From Sphingomonas sp. Y57 (GTDB lineage Bacteria; Pseudomonadota; Alphaproteobacteria; Sphingomonadales; Sphingomonadaceae): a stretch of DNA of 64,000 bases. The stretch spans positions 82,301-146,300 of the forward strand of contig NZ_LDES01000009.1 in assembly GCF_001015195.1 (NCBI RefSeq). Reading direction: 5' to 3'. The notes under the pieces were generated by a model, which worked only from the letters and a program-made list of their open reading frames with translations, was not told where the DNA came from and ran no database searches. Shown here in pieces: positions 51,608 through 59,637 of the stretch (position 1 is its first letter; the number at the start of each line of letters is the position of its first letter). The position numbers and the translations under genes are program-made.

Positions 51608-52630
51608 TCATCGCGGCCGATCGATACCTCGATCGGCGATCCAACGGGCGATGCGCCGGGCGACGGCGCGGCTGTTGTCGTCCATCATCAGCATGTGCGA
51701 ATTGCCGGCGATGCCCTGCTGCGGCAGATCGACCCAGGCGGAAGACGTTCCGCCCGCCGTCCGGAGCGCCGCGAAATCGCGCGCCGCGCCCGCATATTGA
51801 TCGCGCCAGCCGGCGTCCTGGTCGACATGGTCGCCCCATAGATAGAGGTGCGGGATGCCGCGCAGCCGCGTCGCCTGGTCGGGCGACAGCCCGATTCCGC
51901 CCGACGGCTCGACCAGCACAATCGCCGCCACCCGGTCCGGCCGAAGCAGCGCCGCCCGCTCGGCGAGCGGCCCCGCCGCACTGTGCGCGACGACGACGCA
52001 CGGACAGGCGCGGTCGTAGAGCGCCGCATAACGGGCGACCTCCTCGTCGAGCGGCGGGCGATAGCGGGGAAAGACCTGCCGCGCGAAGGCATCGAAACCG
52101 GAGATCGGGAAACGCCCATCGGGATAAGGGCGACGGTCGGCGGGATCCGCCCGCCACGATCCCGGCGGGCCGATCCGGAACGTCTCCCAGAGGAAAGCCT
52201 TGTCGCGGATCGCCGGCGATGCGCTGCCCGCGGCCGACGGAGCCGGAGGCGTCCGCCCGGTCTGCCCGCTGTCGGCGACGAGCACCGAATAGCCGGCGGC
52301 GAGGAAATCGCTCTGCCAGCCGGGCCGTCCATCGGGCGTCGTCTCATAGGCCGCGCCCGACAGCGAGCCACCCGGGATCAGCAGCAGCGGCACGGGCAAG
52401 CGCGGCCGCGCCAGCCGCACATAATGGACATAGACCTGCCCGGTCTCGATCCGCACATCGGGCGCGCCGAGCGGCACCTCCCGCCCGGCGACGTAGAAAT
52501 GGCCGATCGCGGCGATGGCGGGCAGTTCGCCCTCGCCCGCCGCCACGGCGTGCGAGCAGGCCAGGATCGCCAGGCCGATGCCCGCTCCCGTCCACAGCGA
52601 CCGTCGCGATTGGCGCTCCGCCCCTTCCAT
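51608..52630 (-). CDS. Alpha/beta hydrolase, exported
   Basis: A 340-residue hydrolase. The N-terminus (SLWTGAGIGLAILACSHAVAAGEG) is a signal peptide. LLLIPGGSLSGAAYETTPDG carries the oxyanion-hole Gly region, the nucleophile elbow is VVVAHSAAGPLAE (AHSAAG, Ser), VEPSGGIG follows, and the catalytic His is in IAGNSHMLMMDDNS. An esterase or lactonase role in the periplasm is likely. The frame runs back to a TTG at 52666; the ATG at 52630 was chosen, but no clear ribosome site supports it. It precedes the receptor operon in the same direction, with 215 bases between. Confidence 0.83.
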   Translation of the reverse strand: MEGAERQSRRSLWTGAGIGLAILACSHAVAAGEGELPAIAAIGHFYVAGREVPLGAPDVRIETGQVYVHYVRLARPRLPVPLLLIPGGSLSGAAYETTPDGRPGWQSDFLAAGYSVLVADSGQTGRTPPAPSAAGSASPAIRDKAFLWETFRIGPPGSWRADPADRRPYPDGRFPISGFDAFARQVFPRYRPPLDEEVARYAALYDRACPCVVVAHSAAGPLAERAALLRPDRVAAIVLVEPSGGIGLSPDQATRLRGIPHLYLWGDHVDQDAGWRDQYAGAARDFAALRTAGGTSSAWVDLPQQGIAGNSHMLMMDDNSRAVARRIARWIADRGIDRPR

Positions 52631-52741
52631 CGCACCGATATGCGCCAGGGGATGGCCGCCGCTCAACCGGCGATGGCGAAGCCAAATCTCTTAATTCACC
52701 CGGAATTCCGATCAAAATTGCGCGGGGCGGCGTGTCCCCCC

Positions 52742-53212
52742 TCAATCCACCGGCATCTCGAAGCTGGTCTTCACCCGGTCCATCGCCACATAGGTGCGGA
52801 ACTTCTTGATGTTGGGATTGGCGAAGAACAGCCGCTTGGTGATCTCCTCATATTCGCTCATGTCGGCGACCGAGACGATGACGATGAAATCCACCTCGCC
52901 GGTGACATAATAGCATTGCTGGATCTCGGGCGCCGCGGCGAGCGACCGCTTGACCTGGTCAAGCTCCTCGGGCCGCTCGCTTTCGACCTCCAGCTCGACG
53001 ATCACCGAGATGGGGCGACCGATCTTGGAGGGCGACAGCACCGCCATATTCGCGGTGATGATGCCATCGGCGTGCAGCCGGTGGATGCGCCGATGGACCG
53101 CCGCCGCCGAGAGGTTGACCTGATAGGCGATCTCCCGCTGGCTCGTCATGTTGTCGCGCTGCAGGATACGGAGGATCTTGCGATCGAAGCTATCGAGATC
53201 GGCAGCGGCCAT
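52742..53212 (-). CDS. Lrp/AsnC family transcriptional regulator
   Basis: A 156-residue regulator: HTH at residues 8-65 (DRKILRILQRDNMTSQREIAYQVNLSAAAVHRRI when read across, with recognition helix SAAAVHRRIHRL), then a RAM ligand-binding domain (ISVIVELEV, IQQCYYVTGEVDFIVIV). Lrp proteins sense amino acids or related metabolites. The ATG at 53212 (MAAADLDSFDRKIL) was chosen. Located between the alpha/beta hydrolase and the glycerate kinase, both in the same direction, it could control either the hydrolase/receptor genes or the ammonia-lyase operon (inference). Confidence 0.9.
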   Translation of the reverse strand: MAAADLDSFDRKILRILQRDNMTSQREIAYQVNLSAAAVHRRIHRLHADGIITANMAVLSPSKIGRPISVIVELEVESERPEELDQVKRSLAAAPEIQQCYYVTGEVDFIVIVSVADMSEYEEITKRLFFANPNIKKFRTYVAMDRVKTSFEMPVD

Positions 53213-53286
53213 GTGCACCCCAATGGAATTTTTTCTCGCGATGATAGCCGCATTCATAGCAATGACGGACATCACCGCAAAGAAAT

Positions 53287-54111
53287 TCATCCAGAACTGA
53301 TCGATAGCGGCGTGCGATCGCGGCCAAGCCGGATCACCAGGTCGGCGCGATCGGGCATTTCGGAGAGGATGTGCCGGGTGAGCCGCTCGTAGAAGCGGAT
53401 GAAACGCTCGACCTCGGCATCGCTCATCACGCCCTTCGCGGCCGCTCCGGCGGTGCGCGCCAGGCCATGCTCCTGCTCGACGCGCCAGTCGCGCACTACC
53501 TCGAAGCCGGGCGCGGCAAGCAGGACGAGGAGGTCGATCCGCGCGAACAGCGCCTGATAGTCGCCCGCCAGCGCCGCATTGGCCGCGCGCCGCCAGCGGC
53601 CGTCCGCATCCTCCTCGCGTTCGAGGGTGTTGACCGGCTCGACCAGCGCCGCCTCCCGTTCGGGCCGGGCCCCGACGCACCAGCCTTCGAGGATCAGCAG
53701 CGCGGTGTCGCCCGGCGCCGTCTCCCAGGCATCGACCGGGGCGCGGTCGTCGCGCGCCTTGTCGAAGCGGGGCAGCGCCGCCGCCTGTCCGGCATCGAGC
53801 GTGGCGAGGATGTCGAGCCCGAGCCCGACGTCATGGGTGCCGGGAACGCCGCGCACGGCAAACAGCGGGTGGACGTCGCGGGCGAGCGCCGCACGCTCCG
53901 CCCGGGTGCGGTAGAGATCGTCGATCGACAGCACCGCCGTCGCGACGCCCCGCGCCCGCATGCGATCGGCGAGCGCCTCCGACAGGGTCGATTTGCCGCT
54001 CCCCTGCGCACCGCAGATTCCGAGGACGAAGGGCCGCCGCGCCGTCCGCTCCGTGGCGGCCAGCACCGCTGCCTCGACCGCGGCGAGCGCGGTGCCGGGC
54101 TCAGGCGACAC
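53287..54111 (-). CDS. Glycerate kinase-like P-loop kinase
   Basis: A kinase of about 274 residues with P-loop GICGAQGSGKST near residue 35, LSIDDLYRTRAER (acidic catalytic region), VRGVPGTHDVGLG, LPRFDKARDDRAP, and LILEGWCVGARP. This set matches the plant/yeast-type D-glycerate 3-kinase family (COG4240), a relative of pantothenate kinase. It phosphorylates glycerate. The start is uncertain: GTG at 54111 overlaps the end of the hydroxyacid dehydrogenase gene, whereas the open frame begins at a TTG at 54147. Pairing with a hydroxypyruvate-reductase-like gene supports a glyoxylate/glycerate role. Confidence 0.85.
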   Translation of the reverse strand: MSPEPGTALAAVEAAVLAATERTARRPFVLGICGAQGSGKSTLSEALADRMRARGVATAVLSIDDLYRTRAERAALARDVHPLFAVRGVPGTHDVGLGLDILATLDAGQAAALPRFDKARDDRAPVDAWETAPGDTALLILEGWCVGARPEREAALVEPVNTLEREEDADGRWRRAANAALAGDYQALFARIDLLVLLAAPGFEVVRDWRVEQEHGLARTAGAAAKGVMSDAEVERFIRFYERLTRHILSEMPDRADLVIRLGRDRTPLSISSG

Positions 54112-55060
54112 GGTTGGGCGGCTCGCGGCCTTCGAGCAGCGCTTCAAGATTGACGACCGCCTGTCGCCCCATCGCCTCGCGCGTCTCGATCGTCGCGCTG
54201 CCGAGATGCGGCAGCAGCACGAGGTTGGGGGCCGCCAGCAGCAGCGGGTTCACCGCCGGCTCGCCCTGATAGACGTCAAGCCCCGCGCCGCCGATCCGGC
54301 CCTGCGCCAGCGCCTCGGCGAGCGCGGCCTCGTCGACCACGGTACCGCGCGCTGTGTTGATCAGCACCGCGTCGGGCTTCATCCGCGCGAGCATCGCGGA
54401 GTCGATCAGATGATGGGTTTCCGCCCCGCCCGGACAGTGGAGCGAAACGATGTCCGCCTCCGCGACCAGTTCGGCGACCGAGGCGCAATAGCGCGCGCCG
54501 AGCGGATCGGACGCCGGATCGAGCCGGCTGCGGCTGTGATAGGCCAGCCGCACGCCGAGCGCCGCCTGTGCGCGCCGCGCGGTCTCCTGCGCAATCCGGC
54601 CATAGCCGATCAGGCCCAGCGTCCGACCCTGCATCGACCGGCCGAGCAGATGGGTCGGCCGCCAGCCCGTCCAGCTGCCGGAGCGCAACTCGCGCTCGCC
54701 CTCGCCGGCGCGGCGGGCGACCATCAGCATCAGCAGCACCGCCACCTCGGCGGTGGCATCGGTCAGGACGTCGGGGGTGTTGGTGACGGCGATCCTGGCC
54801 GCCCGCGCTGCCGTCAGGTCGATATGCTCGATCCCCGCGCCATAATTGGCGAGGATTCGCGCGCCACCGCCGGCGCCGATCACCTCTGCATCGATGCGAT
54901 CGGAGACCGTGGGACAGACGACATCGAAGGAGCGGATCGCCTCCGCCAATTCCTGCCGGCTCATCGGCCGGTCGCTTTCGTTGCGATGCAGGTCGTGGCG
55001 CGCCGCCAACTCCTTTTCGACGGCCTCCGGCCAACGCCGGGTCAACAATATCCGCGCCAC
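54101..55060 (-). CDS. D-2-hydroxyacid dehydrogenase (hydroxypyruvate/glyoxylate reductase type)
   Basis: A 319-residue NAD(P)H-dependent dehydrogenase. Catalytic Arg near residue 230 is in LINTARGTVVDE, Glu in GLDVYQGEP and His in LLPHLGSAT. The cofactor loop is LGLIGYGRIAQE and the substrate loop ILANYGAGIEHID. It reduces glyoxylate or hydroxypyruvate to glycolate or glycerate (family inference). The start is the GTG at 55060, preceded by a perfect AAAGGAGAAAG; the long upstream frame is not coding. The next gene, a glycerate kinase, overlaps it, so reductase and kinase form a pathway from hydroxypyruvate to phosphoglycerate. Confidence 0.92.
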   Translation of the reverse strand: MARILLTRRWPEAVEKELAARHDLHRNESDRPMSRQELAEAIRSFDVVCPTVSDRIDAEVIGAGGGARILANYGAGIEHIDLTAARAARIAVTNTPDVLTDATAEVAVLLMLMVARRAGEGERELRSGSWTGWRPTHLLGRSMQGRTLGLIGYGRIAQETARRAQAALGVRLAYHSRSRLDPASDPLGARYCASVAELVAEADIVSLHCPGGAETHHLIDSAMLARMKPDAVLINTARGTVVDEAALAEALAQGRIGGAGLDVYQGEPAVNPLLLAAPNLVLLPHLGSATIETREAMGRQAVVNLEALLEGREPPNRVA

Positions 55061-55277
55061 CCTTTCTCCTTTCGTCGCTCGGTCGATCGCCGACGCAAGC
55101 CCAGCTCGCAGCCTCCGGCGAGGTGCCGCCGATGAATCGCCAAACCTTCCTCCAACGATAAGGGGGGCGGCGGGAATGACAACCGGAACGCTCGCCGCAC
55201 TGGCGAAGCCGGACGGATGGAACGACGGCATCAGGACCAATGCGGCGGCGCAGTGCAGGGCCGGCCGGATGCCTCGC

Positions 55278-56765
55278 TCAGGCGGTCTCCGCCAGCATCT
55301 CCTCCAGCGCGCGGCCGCTGTCGTCGGCGAGTGCCTGGATGCAGGCCTCGTCGAGCCATTGCGCCTGGCGTTCGCCCGGCGGGCGGGCGAACAGCGCGGC
55401 ACGGATCGCCCGGAAATTGCGCAGCCCGCGGTCGAACGTATCGCCATATCCCTTGATCAGCCGCTGCGACCGGACGATGCCGAGCGCGAGCGCCCGGTCC
55501 TGTTCGATGCTGGAACGTACGTCACCGAGCCATGCCTCGATCCGTTCCTGCTCCTCGACATAGCGCAGCGAGCGGCGGCGCATCGGCCGCAGCCCGGCCA
55601 GCAGGCGCAGCATCAGGAACCAGCGCAGGCTGGTGGTCTCGACATGGCGGCCCTCGCGGAAGAAGCGATCGAGCCAGGACGACAGGCGCGGCGCACCCAA
55701 GATGAAGCGGCCGATCCCGGCGGGCAAGGTCTCGCACAGCTCGCGCAGGCGCGGGTGCATGAACTCGGTGATGCCGACGATCTGCCCCTCGCCGGCCTTG
55801 ACCTCGTCGCGGACCCGATCGAAGCGGGTGGCGCGGCTCTTCAGGTCGGCGACGCGGATTATGTCCTCATAGCTCATCCACAGCGCCAGGTGCCGCGCCA
55901 GCTCCGCCGTCGTCTCCCACGGCGCCGCGTCGAGCGCGGCGATGTCGCGGAGCCGGTCGAGATAGAGCGCGGCATAGCCGGCGTCCTGATAATCCATCAG
56001 CCGCTGGACGCCGTGCAGCGCCGCTACGTGGGCGGGCGCGGGCAGTTCACCCAGGATGCGCGCGTGCAGGGTGCGGCCGGCTTCGGTGGTCGGCTGCGGC
56101 ACGGCATGGTCGATCGCGTCGAGCATCGCCACTGGCGCCTGCGCGGCGCGAAAACCCTCGTCGAAGCCGCGCAGATTGCTCGCCACCGCGATGCCGCTGT
56201 CGCGGATCGCCTGCTCGAACGCCTCGCGCGGGAAGGGCAGCGCGCCGCTGCCGCCGAGCGCGCCGAACATCACCGCGCTGATAACGCTGCCCGATCGCTC
56301 GGTCGCCGCCTCCATGTCGAAGCCGATGAAGCGCTTCGCCCGCCGCGCCGCCGCCTCGACGATCCGCTCGCCGCTGCCGCGGCCGTCGCCCATCCCGCTC
56401 TTCTCGGAGATCGCGTAGATGCGGTGGGTCGATCCGATCAGCGTGGTCCGGTCCGCCGTGGAAAAGTTGCGCAACATCGCGCGGCCGGTTTCCATCAGTT
56501 CGGAGGCGATGACGATATCGACGTCGCCCGGCGTCGGCATCTGCGCGAGGATCGGCAACCGCTCGCCCGCACGGGCCAGCTCGACATAATAGACGGTCGA
56601 TCCGGTGCGCTGCGCGACGCCCGGCACCGACGTCCCCTGCGCCAGCCAGCCATGGTGGCGCGCAACCTCCTGGATCCAGTCGGCGAGGACGCCGCCGCCC
56701 TGCCCGCCGAGCGCGAGGATGGCGATGCCGATCCGGTCGCGCGTCGCTTCGTTCGCCATCGCCAT
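55278..56765 (-). CDS. iorB: Indolepyruvate oxidoreductase beta subunit, long form
   Basis: A 495-residue subunit. The N-terminal pyruvate-ferredoxin-oxidoreductase gamma-type domain (about residues 1-200; ALGGQGGGVLADWI, SVPGVAQRTGSTVYYVE, DIVIASELMETGRAML) is followed by a large mainly helical extension (residues 200-495) absent from the short archaeal IorB. Long forms with this extension (DUF6537-type) are known. Together with IorA it decarboxylates aryl pyruvates to aryl-acetyl-CoA. The ATG at 56765 overlaps the iorA stop (TGATG). The 217 bases after it, up to the hydroxyacid dehydrogenase gene, hold nothing I can identify. Confidence 0.88.
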   Translation of the reverse strand: MAMANEATRDRIGIAILALGGQGGGVLADWIQEVARHHGWLAQGTSVPGVAQRTGSTVYYVELARAGERLPILAQMPTPGDVDIVIASELMETGRAMLRNFSTADRTTLIGSTHRIYAISEKSGMGDGRGSGERIVEAAARRAKRFIGFDMEAATERSGSVISAVMFGALGGSGALPFPREAFEQAIRDSGIAVASNLRGFDEGFRAAQAPVAMLDAIDHAVPQPTTEAGRTLHARILGELPAPAHVAALHGVQRLMDYQDAGYAALYLDRLRDIAALDAAPWETTAELARHLALWMSYEDIIRVADLKSRATRFDRVRDEVKAGEGQIVGITEFMHPRLRELCETLPAGIGRFILGAPRLSSWLDRFFREGRHVETTSLRWFLMLRLLAGLRPMRRRSLRYVEEQERIEAWLGDVRSSIEQDRALALGIVRSQRLIKGYGDTFDRGLRNFRAIRAALFARPPGERQAQWLDEACIQALADDSGRALEEMLAETA

Positions 56766-58891
56766 CAGAACGCCCTCGCCGCGCGGAGGCGCGCGTCGCG
56801 TCTCTGGAGGCCGCCGATCAGCCGGGATCGCAGCGCCTTCCACCAGCCTTCCCACCGCCCCGGATTGGCGACGATGCTGGCGCGGTAGAAGCTCGGACAC
56901 AACACCGCGGCGTGGCTCACCTCGCCGCACAGGCCGCAGCCGACGCAGCTATTGTCGACATGCGCGACCGGATCGCGGCGCAGCGGATCGGGGTTCGGCT
57001 TGATCGACAGCGACGGGCACCCCGACAGGCGGATGCAGCTATGGTCGCCGGTGCAGGTGTCGGGGTCGACGCCGAAGCGCTCACGCACCACGCGCCTGCC
57101 CTCGCTCATCGCCTTGCGGAGGAGCGGCTTCTCGCGCCGCTGCCGGTTGAGCATGCATTCGGACTGCGCAACGACGATCTTGGGCCCGCGCTCGGGGCTG
57201 GTCATCGCCTCGCGCAGCGCCGCCATCATCCGCTTGAGGTCATAGGTGCGGTCGATGGTGCGGACCCAGCCCGCGCCGATCCCGCGCACCGCCTTCTCGA
57301 TCGGATGGCGGGTGGTGCGCGCCCGGTTGTCGGCGCGCGACGACAATATGTCCTGTCCCCCGGTCGCGGCCGAATAGCCGTTGTCGACGATGACGGTGAC
57401 GGTGTCGTCCTTGTTGAAGACGGCGTTGCCGATGCCCGAGGTCAGGCCGTTGTGCCAGAAGCCGCCGTCGCCCATCACCGCGATCGCGCGCTTGTCCTTG
57501 GGCTTGAAGGCGGAGGCGCCGGCGGTGCCGAGGCCATAGCCCATCGTCGTGTTGCCGATGTTGAACGGCGGCAGGATCGAGAAGAGGTGGCAGCCGATGT
57601 CGGCCGAGACATGGGTCGGCCCCAGCTCGCGTTCGAGCAGCTTCATCGAGGTGAAGACCGGGCGCTCGGGACAGCCGGTGCAGAAGCCGGCGGGGCGCTG
57701 CGGGATCTGCGCCGCGACCGGCGCCGGCAGCGGCGCGATCGACAGGTCGGGCAGGTCGAGCGCGGGCTGCCACTCGGTCAGGAATGTGCGCAGGCCCTGC
57801 GCCATGACGTGCGCGGTATAGTCGCCGGCGCGGGGCAGCACCTCCTTGCCGACGATCCGCGTCTGCAGGTCGGCGCGGCGGACGAGCGTGTTGAGCTCAT
57901 GCTCGATGAACTCGGGCTGCCCCTCCTCCAGCACCAGCACGGCGCGCTTGCCGCGGCAGAAGGCGGAGACCTCGTCGGGGATCAGCGGATAGGTGACGTT
58001 GAGGCAATAGACCGGCAGCCGCGCCGCGCCGAACGCGTCCGACAGGCCGAGCAGCTCCATCGCGCGGTTGAGGCTGTTGAACAGGCCGCCCTGGACGATC
58101 AGCCCGACCTCGCCCTCGTCGGGGCCGAACCATTCGTTGAGCCGGTTCTCCCGGACGAACGCGATGCCGGCGGGCCAGCGCTTCTCGACCTTCTCGACCT
58201 CGTGGAGGAAATTGGCGGGTGGCAGGACGATGCGGCTGGTGTCGCGCACCGGCGCGGCGGCCGCCTCGTCGACGGTCATCGCCGGGCGGCGATTGTCCCT
58301 GGCGACGAAGCTGCCGGTCATGTGGCAGGAACGGACGCGCAGCTCGAGCATGACCGGGGTGTTCGACGCCTCCGACAGCCGGAACGCCTGCTCGACCGCG
58401 TCGACGATGCTCGGCAGGTTCGGGCGCGGATCGATCAGCCACATCTGCGACTTCATCGCGAAGGCGTGGGTCCGCTCCTGCATGATCGAGGAGCCTTCGC
58501 CATAATCCTCGCCGACGATCACCAGCGCGCCGCCGGTGACGCCGCCCGAGGCGACGTTGGAGAGCGCGTCCGACGCGACGTTGGTGCCGACCACCGATTT
58601 CCACGCGACCGCGCCGCGCAAGGGGTAGTTGACCGAGGCCGCGAGCATCGCCGCCGCCGTCGCCTCGCTCGCGCTCGCCTCGAAATGGACGCCGAGGCTG
58701 GCGAGCAGGTCGTTGGCGTCGGCGAACACGTCCATCAGGTGGCTGATCGGCGAGCCCTGATAGCCGCCGACATAGGCGACACCCGACTGGAGCAGCGCCT
58801 TGGTGACCGCGAGGATGCCCTCGCCGGTGAAGGTCTCACCCTCGCCGAGCTTGAGCAGTTCGACCTCGCCGGCGAAGGAGCGCTCAGCCAT
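56765..58891 (-). CDS. iorA: Indolepyruvate ferredoxin oxidoreductase alpha subunit
   Basis: A 708-residue thiamine-diphosphate and iron-sulphur enzyme that converts indolepyruvate and other aryl pyruvates to the acyl-CoA with release of CO2. The N-terminal pyrimidine-binding domain (GGYQGSPISHLMD, VHFEASASEATAAAML) is followed by a TPP domain, with GFCTGCPERPVF and the MGDGGFWHNGLTSGIGNA diphosphate site near residue 485. The C-terminal ferredoxin-like part has CTGDHSCIRLSGCP and CVGCGLCGEVSHAAVLCP. The start ATG at 58891 follows GGAG by 10 bases. It heads the iorAB operon, divergent from a MarR gene across a palindrome that likely controls it. Confidence 0.92.
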   Translation of the reverse strand: MAERSFAGEVELLKLGEGETFTGEGILAVTKALLQSGVAYVGGYQGSPISHLMDVFADANDLLASLGVHFEASASEATAAAMLAASVNYPLRGAVAWKSVVGTNVASDALSNVASGGVTGGALVIVGEDYGEGSSIMQERTHAFAMKSQMWLIDPRPNLPSIVDAVEQAFRLSEASNTPVMLELRVRSCHMTGSFVARDNRRPAMTVDEAAAAPVRDTSRIVLPPANFLHEVEKVEKRWPAGIAFVRENRLNEWFGPDEGEVGLIVQGGLFNSLNRAMELLGLSDAFGAARLPVYCLNVTYPLIPDEVSAFCRGKRAVLVLEEGQPEFIEHELNTLVRRADLQTRIVGKEVLPRAGDYTAHVMAQGLRTFLTEWQPALDLPDLSIAPLPAPVAAQIPQRPAGFCTGCPERPVFTSMKLLERELGPTHVSADIGCHLFSILPPFNIGNTTMGYGLGTAGASAFKPKDKRAIAVMGDGGFWHNGLTSGIGNAVFNKDDTVTVIVDNGYSAATGGQDILSSRADNRARTTRHPIEKAVRGIGAGWVRTIDRTYDLKRMMAALREAMTSPERGPKIVVAQSECMLNRQRREKPLLRKAMSEGRRVVRERFGVDPDTCTGDHSCIRLSGCPSLSIKPNPDPLRRDPVAHVDNSCVGCGLCGEVSHAAVLCPSFYRASIVANPGRWEGWWKALRSRLIGGLQRRDARLRAARAF

Positions 58892-59034
58892 GGCGGCGGG
58901 TCTCCGCGACCAGCGCGGGCAGGCGCAGCGGGCCACTCGAACCGTTGGCGGCTGCCGATCGTTTCAGCACGTCATTGCGGGAATTCGACATCAGGGCCAT
59001 CCTCTCATCGGATATCCGGATGCTGCCCCAATAA

Positions 59035-59050
59035 ACTTGCATATGCAAGT
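59035..59050. promoter_or_regulatory. Perfect 16-bp palindrome between iorA and marR
   Basis: ACTTGCATATGCAAGT is a perfect palindrome 144 bases before iorA and 23 bases before the marR start. It is a typical size for a MarR dimer site and suits control of both divergent genes. Confidence 0.7.
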
Positions 59051-59072
59051 ATTTTTGAACACTGAAAAGGAC

Positions 59073-59540
59073 ATGATGACCAAGGATCTGCGCCCCCTCG
59101 GCGACCCCGGCTCGGAGGAATTTCGGGTCGATGCCTATCCCTTCTACCTGCTCAACCGGGCAGTGAGCCGCTACAATGTCGTGATCGAGGCCGAGCTGCG
59201 CGCGATCGGCATCGACATACCGACCTGGCGCGTCCTGATGGTGCTGGGCGAGAAGGCCCCCAGACCGATCGCGCAGGTCGCCCGATCGACGGTGATCAAC
59301 ATCTCCACCATGGCGCGGATCGTCGAGCGGATGACACGCGCCGGGCTCATCGAGAGCCGCCCGAGCAGCGAGGACGGCCGCGTGACCGAGATATTCCTGA
59401 CCGCGACCGGCCTGGAGAAACTGAGTGCGGCGCGCGCGGTGACGGCACCGATCTACCGCAAGATCATCCGCGGCTTCGGTGCGGAGGATTTCGGCCTGCT
59501 GATCGACATGCTCAACCGCCTCCACGACAATCTGGACTGA
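59073..59540 (+). CDS. MarR family transcriptional regulator
   Basis: A 155-residue winged-helix regulator: PIAQVARSTVINISTMARIVERMTRAG includes the recognition helix, and ESRPSSEDGRVTEIFLTATG the wing with Asp and Arg. Dimer helices flank this (VDAYPFYLLNRAVSRYN and LLIDMLNRLHDNLD). The ATG at 59073 follows AAAGG; the in-frame ATG at 59043 would lie inside the palindrome, which argues against it. Divergent from iorAB, it most likely represses that operon and itself, responding to an aryl acid or its CoA ester (inference). Confidence 0.9.
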   Translation: MMTKDLRPLGDPGSEEFRVDAYPFYLLNRAVSRYNVVIEAELRAIGIDIPTWRVLMVLGEKAPRPIAQVARSTVINISTMARIVERMTRAGLIESRPSSEDGRVTEIFLTATGLEKLSAARAVTAPIYRKIIRGFGAEDFGLLIDMLNRLHDNLD

Positions 59541-59583
59541 GGTTGGCCGCCACGGTCGGGCGTCGTGCGCAAGGGCGCCATCG

Positions 59584-59637
59584 CCGGGTGGCCTTCGGGA
59601 CCACCCGGCCGCCCGCGCTGACCCTCCGGGTCAGCGC
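59584..59637. terminator. Two hairpins between convergent marR and maeB
   Basis: CCGGGTGG (59584-59591) pairs with CCACCCGG (59601-59608). GCGCTGACCC (59615-59624) pairs perfectly with GGGTCAGCGC (59628-59637). The second overlaps the maeB stop codon. Probably end signals for both genes; neither has a T-run. Confidence 0.55.

Noticed and set aside
54112..54147. TTG at 54147 as start of the glycerate kinase
   Set aside because: It would overlap the dehydrogenase gene by 47 bases and add residues (KRCSKAASRPT) with no family support; the GTG at 54111 is nearer the usual N-terminus, though still uncertain.
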